Of a stretch of DNA of 64,000 nt, positions 1 to 43,583 are shown one piece after another. Position numbers and translations under genes: made by a program. Below the pieces are notes generated by a model, which saw nothing but the letters and a program-made list of their open reading frames with translations, had not been told where the DNA came from and did no database searches. The stretch's first letter is position 1, and each line of letters opens with the position of its first letter. Source of the DNA: Tomocerus qinae (lineage: Eukaryota; Arthropoda; Collembola; Entomobryomorpha; Tomoceridae); contig CM034547.1 of NCBI GenBank assembly GCA_020055645.1, positions 58,592,909 through 58,656,908 on the forward strand. The letters run 5' to 3'.

Positions 1-13963
<13,963 letters not shown>

Positions 13964-14275
13964 TCTCCAAAGATCAATCCAAAATAACTTCTGGAATTGA
14001 CTAAATAGTTTTCGTTGTTTTATATTTTGCTTCGACTCTACGTGATTACTACTTATTACATGTTATGTAAATCCCTTTCATGATTAATAGCCACAGCACC
14101 TTGAACACTTACATTACAGAATGGATAATTATTATTGACAATTAGATATAGTTACATTTTGTGCCATTGTCTCTGTTTAAACTGGATCTTGTAGTATAAT
14201 GTACATGAGGACTCCCACCCACCGTGTTGTCGTGCTTCGTAAATATTAATGCCATAGGTTGATTAAAACGTTTAA

Positions 14276-14281
14276 AATAAA
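14276..14281 (+). promoter_or_regulatory. Candidate polyadenylation signal of Pox meso
   Basis: AATAAA lies about 310 bases after the Pox meso stop codon, in AT-rich sequence. It is the first canonical hexamer I noticed downstream, so a short 3' UTR is plausible. This is a consensus match only. Confidence 0.45.
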
Positions 14282-15272
14282 TCACTACTTTCATGATGTC
14301 AAAAACTAATTGTATATAAACTAGGTACTTAGGCTTACTACCTAAAATGTTGTGTAAAAATGCAATAATTCAAACTTATGTTTGAAGCTAATAATGCTGA
14401 ATAAAAGTTACTTCGTCAATATCGTAAATCCATACAGAATATTCCATCGCAGCCACTCTCTAAACGGGATGGGAACGGGTTCAATAGGCTCGATTCACTC
14501 TCTCGCTAACACCACCATTTCGTTCAAAAAATTGATTTCTATTCCAGGAAGACCAATAATGCTCAGGAAATAGAAGTCTTTCTCAAATATTATGAAAATG
14601 GAAGCGATAATCTAACCTGTCTAATTGCATAGATGAAAATGATATCTTCGTATATCCTTCGTAGGTTACCGAAATCCAGATGCAGTGGGTTTTAATTAAT
14701 TAACATTTTTGACAAAAGTTTTAAAAGTCTACCTTCAACACTCTATACACTTTTGAACAAAACTATCATTATAATTTAATAATTCACCAACATTGCTATT
14801 GAAATTCATTGAGTTTAATAAGAATCAATAATACTATTTAGTTTAATTTTCGAAAGATGGTAATGCGAACCCAGAGTGTACACTATGTAATGCATTACAA
14901 TTGCATACAGGGAAAGATAATTTTAGAAGAAAAGGTTTTGACGCATTATATTGAGAAATATTTTGGTACAAGCCATTACTAAAATCATGAAACACTTACA
15001 TTGCTTCACTCCTCTAGTCACATGTACAGTAAATGGTAATCCACTTTGTAAGAAATACTGACTGTAAATGATTTGGATGCAAGAAGTCACCTAAGCACAA
15101 TCCACACAAGACTGAATTTCATATCAAGATCATAAAAATGTTTTACATGTCACAGAAATAAACCGTAACAGACGGGTGTAAGGGAATATCAAAGAAAAGT
15201 AATAGAATTGCAACTATACCTAATAATAACTATACTTATCAGTTTAAAAAACAATGGTTTTAAGGAGAGAAA
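14282..15272. other. Intergenic stretch, no feature recognised
   Basis: AT-rich sequence after the Pox meso 3' end. I see no coding exon, RNA gene or clear repeat before the Helentron-like element that begins near 15273. Confidence 0.4.
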
Positions 15273-16462
15273 CCTACAGCAAGCCGTAACAGAAGCTCGC
15301 CTGAGTAAAAGTTACCGTGTACACATTTTGGTAGACGAAAAGTCACACGTAACACAAAACCGAACGTACGGATTTTGATCAAGCTTTCAGAATTGAGTCT
15401 GTATATATGTAGCTACGACATATTAAAAATTCAGACATTGATATTATAAGGAAACGAAACTATACCATTTGAAAAATCAATACAAAATCAAAATCGATGA
15501 ATGTTGACTATAAAAATCAACATAAAATCAAAATAAATTTGGTAGAAGCGGAGTGAAACGTTTTGTACTATCATTCTAACAATTGATAAGAAACGCAATT
15601 GAACTTTTTAATGCCCATTTTCACTTTGGCTATCAAAATCAAGACAGAGTGAGCGCACGACATCTCAGCAACCAATGGACCGATTTGCCCGAAAATCAAT
15701 AGAGATCGTTACCAGTCCATAGGTATGGTTTTTGCCAAGTTTAATTAATATCCGTCAATTCATTCGGGAGTTATCGTGGGTACGGACGGACGGACAGACT
15801 GTGCGATTCTATTAGCTGCCTTATTCAGGCGAGCTAAAATTGATTAATGTTAACTATGAAAATAAACACAAATTCAAAATTGATAATTGTTGACTATAAA
15901 AATCAACATAAATTCAAAATTGAATAATTTTGACTATGAAAATCAACATTAAATCAAAATTGAATAATGTTGACCATGAAATTGTAACGAAAATCAAAAT
16001 CGGCCAATATTAATAATGAAAATCAATAGAAATTGGAATAATGCAAGTTTGACTATAAAATTGAATATAAATGTAAAATAGATTTATTTCCGTCCTCTTA
16101 TAGTTACTTTTCGGTTTTATTTGCTTTACTATAAAATCTTAAATTTGGTAGAAGCGGAGTGAAATATTTTATACTCTCCCGCTAACAATTTATAGGAAAC
16201 GCAATTGAACTTTTTAATGCCCATTTTTCACTTTGACTATCAAAATGAAGACAAAGTGAGCGCGCGGTATCTCAGCAACCAATGGACCGATTAGCCCCAA
16301 AATCAATAGGGATCGTCAGTGGTCCATAGACATTGTTTCTGCCTAGTTTGGTCAATATCCGTCTTTGCGTTCGAAAGTTATCGTGGGTACGGACGGACGG
16401 ACGGACGTACGGACGGACGGACAGACTGTGCGATTCTATAAGCTGCCTTATTCAGGCGAGCT
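15273..16462 (-). mobile_element. Helentron-like non-autonomous element, copy A (internally duplicated)
   Basis: Read on the minus strand, it starts AGCTCGCCTGAATAAGGC, then a block of GTCC/GTCT tetranucleotides, a region containing CTCAGCAACC on the plus strand, an AT-rich minisatellite of about 40-bp units (GTTGACTATAAAAATCAACA on the plus strand), and ends with the inverted subterminal GCGAGCT followed by a hairpin, GCTTGCTGT, and AGG. The right half occurs twice (ends at 15834 and 16462), so the copy carries a partial duplication of about 620 bp. Both outer flanks are A-runs on the plus strand, i.e. insertion in T-runs on the element strand. No protein is encoded. Family assignment rests on layout; it could be another rolling-circle type. 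Confidence 0.7.
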
Positions 16463-17070
16463 AAAAAGATGTTTCAATTTTTTGACACTATTATGTTATG
16501 CTACTTATATAAAACTGCTTTTCATATTAGTACTATAAAACCACTTTTCATATTACCACTATTAAACTAGTTTTTATACTGGTGAATTACCCGCTGTACT
16601 AAGCAAAATGCTGCAGTTTTAATCAGTCACATGTCGATATTGGAATTACGTCAACGGTTTGTAAGACAATGACTATATTCTCGTGAAGATCAAAAACAAC
16701 AACAAAGTGGAACGTGTGTTTATTCTATGCCGCTACTCGTCGCAGTATGTTGTAGCACAGTGCACAGTGTATACTGCAATAGTGCTGCTGGCTGAACTGA
16801 ACTGAAAGCAATAATTGACTGAAACTGAATTGACTGAAACTGAATTTTCGACGGAGGGACGGACGACCGGACAGACATGATGGGCATTTTCATATAATAT
16901 CTTTGATATTCAATAATAACAATTCAGTCAGATAAAGTGAATTCTGAGTGTCATGAAATATGATCATAAATGAGAATACACCAAAAGTGTTCATCGACCT
17001 CTAGTACTATATCTACTTATAAAATCGTACCTGTGTGTCTATATAATATATGTCTGTAGTCTGTACGATT

Positions 17071-17693
17071 CACCCCCAAATTGTCAACCCTTTTTTGTTA
17101 ACACACGAAAAATATTTTGTCAACACCAAGTTTCTTTATTGTCAACATAACCAAGGTAATTTTGTCCTATTTTGTCAACAGCAATTTTACAGCAATAGTA
17201 ATGCTAGATAATCAGTCATTGCATGTACAAGTAAAAAATATTCATCTTACAAAAACATTGTAGCAATTTTTCATAGTTTGTCAGCTATCTTACAAATTCA
17301 CTCCGAAAATGACGGTTTAGCTCGCCTGAGAAAGCGAGCTTATAGAACCACACAGTCTGTCCGTACGTCCGTCCGTCCGTACCCACGATAACTTTCGAAC
17401 GCAGCAACGGAAGTTAACCAAACTTGGCAAAAACAATGCCTATGGACTGGTGACGATCCCTATTGATTTTGGGATAAATCGGTCCATTGGTTGCTGAGAT
17501 GCCGCGCGCTCACTTAGTCTTCATTTTGATATTTTTCATTTTGCAACCACACTCAAATTTGTTATTACTACTCCTGAAATAAATTAAGACTTGTACCAAC
17601 GAAAAAACTTGTGTTGACAAAAACTCTAAAAGGGTTGACAAAATTGTGTTGACAATTCGGTGTCGACAAATAGGTGTTGACAATTTGGGGTGG
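17071..17693. mobile_element. Inverted-repeat element with TTGTCAAC motifs, hosting copy B
   Basis: The ends are inverted: ACCCCCAAATTGTCAAC on the left and GTTGACAATTTGGGGT on the right. Further inside, TTGTCAAC or TTGTTAAC recurs several times on the left and GTTGACAA several times on the right. The structure suggests a MITE or a degenerate DNA transposon. A fragment of the Helentron-like family sits inside it at about 17319-17533. Exact ends and the target duplication are not clear. Confidence 0.55.
17319..17533 (+). mobile_element. Helentron-like element, copy B (fragment)
   Basis: Begins AGCTCGCCTGAG after a short T-run, followed by GTCTGTCCGTACGTCCGTCC, the CGATAACTTTCGAAC segment and TTGCTGAGATGCCGCGCGCT. 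It then stops at TCATTTTGATA. Only the first ~215 bp of the element remain; the minisatellite and the hairpin end are missing. It is closest in detail to copy A (CAATGGACCGAT type) rather than to copies C and D. Confidence 0.7.
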
Positions 17694-18309
17694 TCCCGTC
17701 TGCACGTGTGGTAGGGTGACCCCAAAATGCCCAAGCGCTTATGCAATAGTGGCACAGCATATATAGCATCTTTGGTAGGAGACGAGGCAGCTGAATTTAA
17801 AGTTGGTCCAAATTGAAGAATTATGAAAAAGTAGGTAAAAACAGCTCCTAAAATTGCAAACAGTAACAGCAATCTTATAACAGCGAGAAATATGAATCTG
17901 GATATCGTTGTGGCACATTATTTGTGCAGGTGCAGGGTAAAGTACTTAATGTGTATGCCTAAAAATATTTTTTTTACTGTGAAAATGAATGTCCCATCCA
18001 ACGAAAAATGTTTTCCTCCAGTGATGACTATCCTCTGTGAGTAAGTCGCTTGCAAACTATCTATTTTTTCAAAACAGTAATAAATAGTTCAATTCGAGTA
18101 TTGCATCAATCAAGAATGAAGAACAGTATAATATTATGCTACATGGGATCTGGGATGGGATGTAGCCTTTCTATAATAATAGATTTGCTTTCGTTACGAC
18201 GGAAATTACGACAATACATTTTTAGTTTTTAAAGTTGAAAGTGAATAAACTATAATTATTCAACTATGAATATGCCGATGGTGGTGAATGCGATGGTTTA
18301 ATAATTAAA

Positions 18310-18480
18310 ACTAATTTCTATACCGATCTGAGCCTTTAACTAACGTCATCTTTATCCGATCTAATTCGCCATTATCCAAATTTATCCGAAGTTATCCGAT
18401 CCTATCCAAAATTATCCCAGCTTATCCGAAGTTATTTGATCTTATCCGATCTTTTCCAATCTTATCCAAAGTTATCCGAA
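18310..18480. repeat. Degenerate TTATCCGA tandem repeat
   Basis: About a dozen imperfect units of 11-13 bp resembling TTATCCGAAGT or TTATCCGATC follow one another. The sequence is non-coding and the decay suggests an old minisatellite. Confidence 0.6.
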
Positions 18481-18704
18481 TGTGTCTCAGGGATCTGAAT
18501 TTATCAGAAAAATGCTGATGTTTACCATTGGTGAAGTTTATTGCTATTTTTATTGGTAAATACAGACGTATATATTCATAGGCACCTATATCCGATGTGA
18601 ACAATTTATCTGGAATTCATCTATAATATATAAGTAGTATGCTGCCTGATGGAACTGGGTCGCTGACATGATACAATTCGGGTGAGACTAGTTTTAAATA
18701 TCAG

Positions 18705-18848
18705 GGCCGCAGCCAGAAAAAAATTTCGGAGGGGGCCCGACAAATTAAAAGTGAAAGAAAAATTTTTGGGTTTTAAGGCAAAATTTCCTATCTTTTCTTC
18801 GATTTTCGGGGGGAGGGGGGGGGGCTGACCCCCCCTGGCTGTTAAATA
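18705..18848. mobile_element. Short transposon-like fragment with GGCCGCAGCCAG / CTGGCT ends
   Basis: The stretch starts CAGGGCCGCAGCCAG and ends in a G-run followed by CTGACCCCCCCTGGCT. Similar 'CAGGG...AGCCAG' ends occur on hAT-type DNA transposon remnants in many animals. Only a weak inverted match is present here, so assignment is tentative. Confidence 0.3.
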
Positions 18849-19682
18849 TACACATTGAAAAATTATTATTATTATTATCCACGAAATCTGACCAAATAGA
18901 AATGTAATAAAAATGCTACCCTTGTTTTTGTGAGGCATTTACATGTAGTACCTCATGTGAAAGCCCTTAGAAAATACTAGGACGTTTGGAAGCCCTTTTT
19001 TGTAATTTAAAGTTGGAAATACAAAAATAAACATCTTATTTGACAATTCAAAGTCAGAGTAAATTGCTACTCAATTTATTTTTGAAAAAAGATTTGTGCA
19101 CTTTAACATTATCTTTTCAAAAATCTGTCTTGCATGTACCCTAGCCAGAAACCTCTAGTTTCAGAATATAAATAATAATAATTGAGCACGTCAGTTGAAA
19201 AAGTAACAGTTTCGATGGATTGCTAATATTGTCATGGAAAATTCAAATAACAATTAAAAATAGTTCACTCCTTTGGAGCCAACCGACATAGTCAGAGGTG
19301 CTCTGAAACGTACCAACATGGCAACAAAGCATCTTTCATAAAACACTATGGCTGTGATACCGCTTAAGGACGCTCAACGCACCTGCATAGCAACCACATG
19401 CAGGCATCGAAAATTTCTTGCAACCTTGCAACGGGGGTGGAGTTTAGTGTGGAAATTTGAATGTGGAGTGTGAAAATTGGAAATTTAAAAGCTGAAAGAA
19501 GTTGGGGCTCAGGGGAAATGTTGTCATGCCCCCTGTGGGGGCATGCAACTTTTTTTGACCATTTAAGTTTTTTTAATTGCATGAAAAATGTTTTTTGTAT
19601 GAAAAGCATGGAAATGATTATGACGTATGAGTGGAGCATAATATATTTATAGTTATAGCTAACTCTTAGTTAATAGTTTGAT

Positions 19683-20288
19683 TTAGGGAAAACTGAAAAT
19701 TTGGAAAAAAACATCAAATTTGGGGGGAAATTGGAAATAAGCCAGAAAACTGGAAATATACGGCAAAACTAATTTGGGGGAATTGTGGGGAAAACTAAAA
19801 ATTGGGGGAAAACTGGCAATTTGGTGAAAAACTAGAAACTTCCAAAAAACTGGAAATGTTTGGAAATTTAGGGATAATTGGAAATTAGGGAAAAAATTAA
19901 AAATTTAAAGGAATACTGAAAATTAGGGGGAAATTCAAAAATTTGCAGAATACTGAATATTAGGGGAAAAATTAAAAATTTGGGGAATACTGGAAATTAG
20001 GGGAAAAATTAAAAATTTGCAGAATACTGAATATTAGGGGGAAAATTAAAAATTTGGGGAATACTGGGAATTAGGGGAAAAATTAAAAAATTGGGGAATA
20101 CTAGAAATTAGGGGAAAACTGGGAATTTGGGGAAAATTTGAAAATAACTGGAAATTTGAGTGAAAATGAATATTTAAGGGAAAACTGGAAAATTTGGGAT
20201 TACATGGAAATTTGAGGAAAAATTGTAAATATGGGGGGAAATTGGAAGTTTGAGGAAAACTGGGAATTTGGGGAAAACTGGAAATTAA
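19683..20288. repeat. Purine-rich minisatellite (GGGGAAAACTGGAAATTT type)
   Basis: About 600 bp of imperfect units of 16-17 bp and their doublets, with the theme GGGGAAAACTGGAAATT and variants such as GGGGAAAAATTAAAAATTT. One strand is almost free of C, so there is strong strand asymmetry. Units drift gradually, as in an old array. No protein is plausible. Confidence 0.75.
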
Positions 20289-20399
20289 ATTAGCAAGTAT
20301 TAATTAGCGAAAATTAAAAAAGTTTAAGTCTGCATTTTCAAAAATTGTTCAAGTCATTGTCTCTCTTTTGAAAAAATAGGCTTATTTGATTCCCTAAAA

Positions 20400-21303
20400 T
20401 ACTCATTTCTAAAAGGCAGTTCCAAAAGCAAGGTTTTTCAAAACATTTCAACTAGTTGGTTTAGCTTCTCTTTAGATGGTTAAAACAGAAATATTGATTG
20501 AGCTGAAGCCGACCAATGGGCGTATTACGCCGTTATTTTGCACTTTGAAAAATTTTGTCCAGGAACTCGGGACAATGGGATAAAGTTTTGGAAGCGTAAC
20601 TGGCCACGAAAATTAAGTTTGAATACCAATTTGCACTTTGCATCGGTTTCCATGACCTTAGGAGGTTTTACAGTTGAGTTATAGAAATTGCAAAGTGTGT
20701 GTGCAAATTGTAGAGCAACGGTGTAATATACCCCAGCTAGGTCGGTCGGGTCCATTGGAGTTAGCAATTGCGAATAATAATAAATGAAAAATTCAGCCGT
20801 TTTCTGAAACATTAACTTTTTCAACTGGCCTGCTCAATTGTAACTACCCATATAATCTGTAAGTTGACCCTGTGACCTGTTTTCAGGTGGGAAAAGTACC
20901 AACATACTTCATATCTATATAATTTACCTATTCCTGGAAAACTTTGTTTTCAATTTCAATTATTACATTTATATAATAATGTTACCGGCAGAATTCGAAA
21001 TCCTGGATTGTTCAGCTACAAAAGCACACGATAATTTTTTATTATTAACCAAATTTGTTCCACAAAAAAATCATGGAAATAATAATATTCTAGTTTTTGG
21101 CAGCGTCAGCCTTTGTCTTCTACTGTGTATAAAATGGACTATTGCCTGCGCTTAAGTCATAACTAAGTGAGGCAAATTTCAATTGGATATTTTGAAGTTA
21201 AATAAAAATATAAAAGATGAGAACGTGACGAATGACTATCGGCGAACTGAGGATTTATAATTTAATTTATTTTTGTCATCATTAATTGTCCCTATCCTCA
21301 ACT
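20400..21303. other. Intergenic stretch before mRpL41
   Basis: An open frame of 99 codons at 20525-20824 (-) has no recognisable domain and no splice partners; it looks like chance or repeat sequence. I identify nothing else. The mRpL41 promoter should lie in the last few hundred bases. Confidence 0.35.
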
Positions 21304-22328
21304 ATGAATTTGTGCAAGGTACCCGCAAGGAGTTTACTAAAAAGACACCAGTTATTTTCAGGTAGGTAAATCATTCGACGGAGGGGTGAAACTCATGCAA
21401 TGCAAACCTCTTCATTATTCAGTGGTTGCCCCTTGTATAAAAATATCAATGAAGAAGGGGTAAACCTCAATTGTTTTATTTATGATTTACAGCTGAACTG
21501 GTGGTTCATCAAGTAAGAAGCTTATCTTTAACAAACAATCTTTGTGGTCAAAAAAATTTCCGCAAATTTCATTTAGGAAATAAACGGGGCACACGAATTT
21601 TTAAGAAAATGCGGAATGAGGGGGCTTTTCCAGACATACCCATTGAAAGTAAGTAATTGAGTTAGTGCATAAACATTTCTTCAAAATTTCGGCATTGGAA
21701 CCAGATTTAATTTAAATTTCTTTTCTTTGTAGCTGAGGTAAAGCCTGTGGGTTATTTCTACGGAAAAAACTTCATAACAGTACCAGAAATGATTCCTGAA
21801 TTTATTGTTCCAGATCTCACAGACTGTCAGGTATGAAGGTCGCCAATCTGTCGTCTGTTTTAGGATTTTAATTAATTTGTCGATTAACATTGACTTAACA
21901 TATTTGGAGTAAATTAGTTTTTAAAATCGTGACACAATTTCCGTTCTAGTTAAAGCCATACGTTTCGTATCGTGCTCCAGATGTGTACCAAACAGAATTT
22001 ACACCCAAAGATCTATTTGATGCTATATACAAACCAAAAATTACTGCTGATTTTGCGTAATTACTATTTCAAAATTACTCTTATATTTATTTTATTATTT
22101 TTTAATGTTCAGTCGAGTTAAAATTAAAAATTTTGTGCATACAGATCAAAAAAATTAGACGGTGAAGATAATCCTTTGGAGCCTAGTCCTGCAGAAAAAT
22201 TGACTCCAGAGGAAGCTTATATTGCTGCAAGAAAAGTAGGAAACGACTTATTTAGTGAAAGAACGCCGAAGAGATGGGAATGTCTAGAAAAATCTTTACT
22301 AGAAGTAAAGACCAAAGAATGCGAATGA
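21304..22328 (+). CDS. mRpL41: Mitochondrial ribosomal protein L41 (mL41)
   Basis: Structural protein of the mitochondrial large ribosomal subunit. Five exons, 21304-21361, 21493-21648, 21733-21830, 21950-22056 and 22145-22328, join in frame with GT-AG introns of 82-131 bp and give 200 residues. The basic N-terminus (MNLCKVPARSLLKRHQL) looks like a mitochondrial targeting sequence. Next comes the family hallmark GQKNFRKFHLGNKRGTR, then PEMIPEFIVPDLTDCQLKPY and VSYRAPDVYQTEFTPKDLF, the conserved L41 core, and a C-terminal EKLTPEEAYIAARKVGNDLF as in insect orthologues. The ATG at 21304 is the only reasonable start in exon 1. It is somewhat longer than fly (about 166) and human (137) L41, mainly from a longer acidic linker and tail. 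It is transcribed towards Sik2. An AATAAA occurs at 22742-22747 but may be too distant to be the main signal. Confidence 0.95.
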
Positions 22329-25300
22329 AACAAGCACTATATATAGTAGTAGTTCTTTATTATCATCTCATCACAGACTATCTTGTAATGTTACTTCTTA
22401 AATGCTATCTATCATTATGCAGTTTTACATTCATTGGTTGCGTCGTTTTTAAGTAGCTACCAGCAAGTGTGAAATCATTGTTTTTCGTAATATTATGATA
22501 TTATTAGTAAATCTATACTAAATCAGGAGCTATTGAATGTCCAATTATTGCACAATCAATTCTAAAACCTCATTTCTAATTTCTAACATAAGATTAAATC
22601 ATTTGGTACGTTCGTAATCGTGCCAATTATTTCATTCACAACCTGAGACAGTACTTCATGCTAAGCTGGTATTTTAGTTATATCCATGATAATACTGAAC
22701 AAATGTTTATATTCTTGTTCATTGTTCAATAATCATTAATTAATAAATGAGTAATTTTAATGGGTTGATATTCAAACCAATTCAAGAACAAGTCACACTT
22801 AGTACAAGTAGAGGCTATGATGTTAAAAATCAATGCTTTTATAATTTAACAATAGGAATATATAACTCAACTCAATTTCATCATCCTACCTATCTATTGA
22901 GGAAAAAATTACATTTGTCATCAAGGAGTTTATATTATGACAAATAAAGTAATATTAACAAGAATGAAAACTGTTAGCAAATTTACAATTAATTGATTAG
23001 TATAATGTATTATGATTAGAAACGACAGCAAAAATCAGGGATGTCTAAATTCGTTCAATTTACATATACAAAAAACAATATAATACAAACATTACAGAAC
23101 AGAATGTCCCCATTGCTTAACTTAAGACTTTAAATTCTAGTCAAATTATAACAATTGCAAAAATAGAACGTTTCCAGGTCTGTTTCAAAATATCGGAATT
23201 TAAAAATTGCTGGGATTTTCATCAAAACAGAACTCAAAGTGAAATCCAGCTCAAGAGTTCACGTATTGATGATATTGGTGTGTACTATAAAATATTACAG
23301 CTTCAAGACTCAAATTATATACATCATAAATATTGCATTACTCACCACCATAATAATAATATCAGTAGTACTAATTGGAATCTAGAAATTTCGTTAGTCT
23401 CTACTAACTTGATAATATTACATGTAAATATGCTAATTTTGCATATCTATACATCTCTTGCCATCTATAGTACGCATTATTATGCTCATTAATATACTAG
23501 TATTTTACAAATGAAAGTTCTCAATCATAAGATTATATACTCATAATAGCTATAACTAAAAAATAAAATATGGCACTCAAGTAAAATAATACGGACGCAT
23601 GCTTGATGCTGCCAATAATAACATTATCAATCAATGTTATCAAACATCAGATCAGAATAAACTTTTTGTAATCTGTAACCGACAGACTTTCTCCGTCTGG
23701 AGGACAGAATCTAATTCAAAGCCTGAGATTGACCGTACGTTCTTACATTAGTAAGTTTTTCTAGCATTTCATTTTCATGAATATGTACTATAATGTATAT
23801 TACTTATTTCAATTCAATACTAAAATCTAATAAATCTTCACTATTAACTACGATTTATATCTACCACAATATAAATTGTATACAATACAGTTCCCTACAG
23901 CCTTACATTTATTTATACAGTTTGGAGACTCGTTTTATACACTCGGTTGTGATAATCATCAGTTTCTCCAACTATCTTGCTGTATACCTGCTACTGATTA
24001 CCTTCACCTATGACCTAAACAACACCTAATTTTACAAAAATGTCAGCCAGCGACATTGTTTTCATATTATATCTCTCTACTATTTATATCTGTAAGTACC
24101 ACGCCCGGCACCCTAGGCTCTCATTTTATGCATAACACTTGGTCTACTACATTACATGTCGGTCTCGAAAGAAAGCATGCCTTGCAGGTTTTCTCTCAAA
24201 GAAAACCATACCCATAGCTGGGTATTTCCTCTCCCTCAGATTTCCAGCTTTTAAATATATACCGTTACTTCGTCAAACTGGCTATTTTAGTTTGCCTTAA
24301 ACAATTACTGTAGCGCAATACGTTTGTAATTCAGTCTCTGTCATGGCTCATGACAGAACTCTCGCCATTCCTGTTGCAACAACCACACACAAAGCAACAA
24401 AATAATTTAAATTACCACACCAGTTCAGAACTGAAGCTTTTCTATTTTTGTCTATATTTAACATGTGTGAAATGTAGCAAACCAGAAGCTTTCTCCTCTT
24501 CGCAAAGCTAGTTCAGTCTTTCACCGTACTTTCACTTATGCCTTGTTTAGGAATTCTGCATAGTATTATGGTTTTGTGGTAAGGTTAGCCTTGCATATGA
24601 GGGAATTGATTAAGAAACTATTGAATTTATTGACACAGACTAGAACCTCCTTATACATAAATGGACATTTCATGGTTCCTGCATGAGCCAGGTTCAGCGG
24701 TTCAAGTCTATACAAAACTCAGCTGACTTTCCCCATGCTTTCTCCATTTTTACTGGGAGGAAATATAAACTCTGGAAATAAGGAGCAAAATAAAGTAAAC
24801 TTTAACAACTGACATTTGGATCCGCCTGCCTGTGTTGTGTACATACCTTTGAGTAATTGGATATAACCATGCAGCTATGAAGATAACCATCTACATAATC
24901 GCGCAATAACACTTGGGAGGAGAAATGGATAAAAGGAAGAGAAGGAGAAAAATAATTATTCTTTCTACAAAATATTGTTAAGAATGATTTGCATTGTATG
25001 ACAACTTCGAATTGGGCTATTTTGTGATTGCATAAAATTGACAGAGTAGTATTAATTGCTGATTAGTGATTTGGTATTGTGCGAAATATTAAGTTATTGG
25101 TCAGCCAATTAATGTTTCCCTTTCACATACTTTCTAATTTTTATAATCGTGGACGTACGACAAGCTTGTTGGAAGTAAGTAAATGGGTGAGTTGTACAAA
25201 ACGCTGTAATAAGAAAACTAAAGTTGGTTTATGGGAATTAGGAACTTAAAGACAGGTAAAATCCATGCCACATCATTTAAAACATTTACTGGAGTGGTAG

Positions 25301-27245
25301 GAAAGAACTTGTAATAAATAAAGCGTAAAGAAAATGCAAATTGAAATAAATGCTAACAAATCAAAATTCAATATCAAGGTTTCAAATTATTATTGTAATA
25401 AATAATCATATAGAATATCATGCAATATTATAATCGACTCATCTTCGACTAGAACTTCTTCGACACATTTAAAGTATAAAATTAATTATTGGATTAGATA
25501 AGTACAGTGTAAAGTAAAACAATTTTTAAGCAATGCGAAAATGAAATTGCTTCATCACTTCTGTATGGTAGGTACTTATTACTAACAAACAAAACAATAT
25601 CGGCGTTTCAAGTTCCATTATCGTTTTAAAAATCATGTTTTAAAATTCTTAATCTAAAGTTTCTTCTCTGGAAGCTTTCTACTTTAAACTTATCAATATG
25701 GCTTATTCTGAATGTGTAATTAAGACCATTACATTACAAAACAATATCAATTTAACACCAAATAAACTCATTATTGCGTTAAATAAGCGTGGTTTGCATT
25801 CGATTAATCAATACTACAGCTAAACTAAACAATATCGCAATCTCTTCTACGTAAAATAATAAAAAATATGTTAAAAGCGACCCTGAGAATACAATTTCGC
25901 ACACGTAAATCGTACAAAACATCAAATTGTCAATTATTTGGGTTTTGGCTTTTTTGTCAATTTCATCGTTCTACCCAACTGTCAAAATGATATACATCAG
26001 AAGTATAATACGATCAGATATACATTTCGAAATCAAATTCCAACTATTGTAATACCACCATAATAGTAGGTCAGTGCGAATTTTAATGCGTAGTAAACTA
26101 ACTTTCTGTAGTTAACAAAAACGGTTGCGCAGCGGTATTTCATGGATATGTCAGCGTCGATATGATAATGCAGGTGAATAACATTGATGTTACATAAATC
26201 TAGTTGATTACATCCTATCTACTTATACACATAAATAAATACATACAGAACAAAATATGCCTTACAATCGTCAGTTTTCATATTGCATTATTGTACCAAA
26301 AACGAATGGTACTTCTATAGTGTCACATTTACCATCAGAAAACATCCCTATTAAAGCACAAGTTTTTAATTTGATTACGATTATGATTACCATACTGTGA
26401 TAATTATACACAAGCTTCTTCGACAAAGAAATGAACTAATATCCTTGTTCATGGAAATTCATAATCCATTTCGAAAATTTGAATACAAATGTAATCGATC
26501 CATCGATTCAAGTGGATATTCAATCAGTCTTAAACAGTACTTTAGCACTACTAGTGATTTCTAAACAAGCCTATGCCATAAAAGAAAATGTTTAATATAC
26601 ATTTATTAAATACCTGACGATTGTTGAGCAACATTAGTAAGTATACTAATTATTACTTACACTACATTGTTAGATTGATCTATTCTGACACCATCACCAA
26701 TTCACCAGTTTAATTTCCATTTAAGAACAAACCACCAATCAAATGTAAAATCTGTTGTTGATTAGTAAATATTACTGTATGTACTACATAATCTACAATA
26801 CCTATAATACCCATTTTATGCAGAACATTTTTTTAACTCCGTAGTTAGATTTGAACTTAAATCTCTGCAGACAGAAGCGTACGGTTGTGTAACAAACTTG
26901 ACGTAGATGACAGTATATCTTGACTGAGTACATTCCTAACAAATGTCGCACTATATATTTAAATACAAATGGAAATTAGTAGCAAGTAGCTCCGATCGCT
27001 GCCTACTATTATTGCTGCATCCAAAATCATTTGGAGACACTAATTATTATTGTACTCTCATAGTACACTACAATGGAAATATATGGCTATTCATGTACTA
27101 ATATTATAATTCATTTTTAGATCAAAAGTGACAACAGCTTAGAGCTTGAATGCAGTGAACATGAATAAGGGGAGGAGGAACAGTTCTATTGTTGTTGAAA
27201 ATACTAAGGAATAACTGATGGAGGTAGACAAGACAGCTTCAACAA
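22329..27245. other. Intergenic stretch between convergent mRpL41 and Sik2
   Basis: AT-rich sequence with many short open frames, none with a recognisable domain or splice structure. It should hold the 3' UTRs of mRpL41 (left) and Sik2 (right). I see no clear repeat array, tRNA or transposon. Confidence 0.4.

Positions 27246-43583
<16,338 letters not shown>

Noticed and set aside
20525..20824. 99-codon minus-strand frame as a gene
   Set aside because: No domain, no splice context and repeat-like surroundings.
22026..22062. Stop codon after ...ITADFA in mRpL41, ending the protein early
   Set aside because: The TAA is part of the donor GC|GTAATT; the next exon restores the conserved LTPEEA tail in phase.
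24690..24712. GGTTCAAGTCT resembling a tRNA T-arm
   Set aside because: Upstream bases do not form a cloverleaf.
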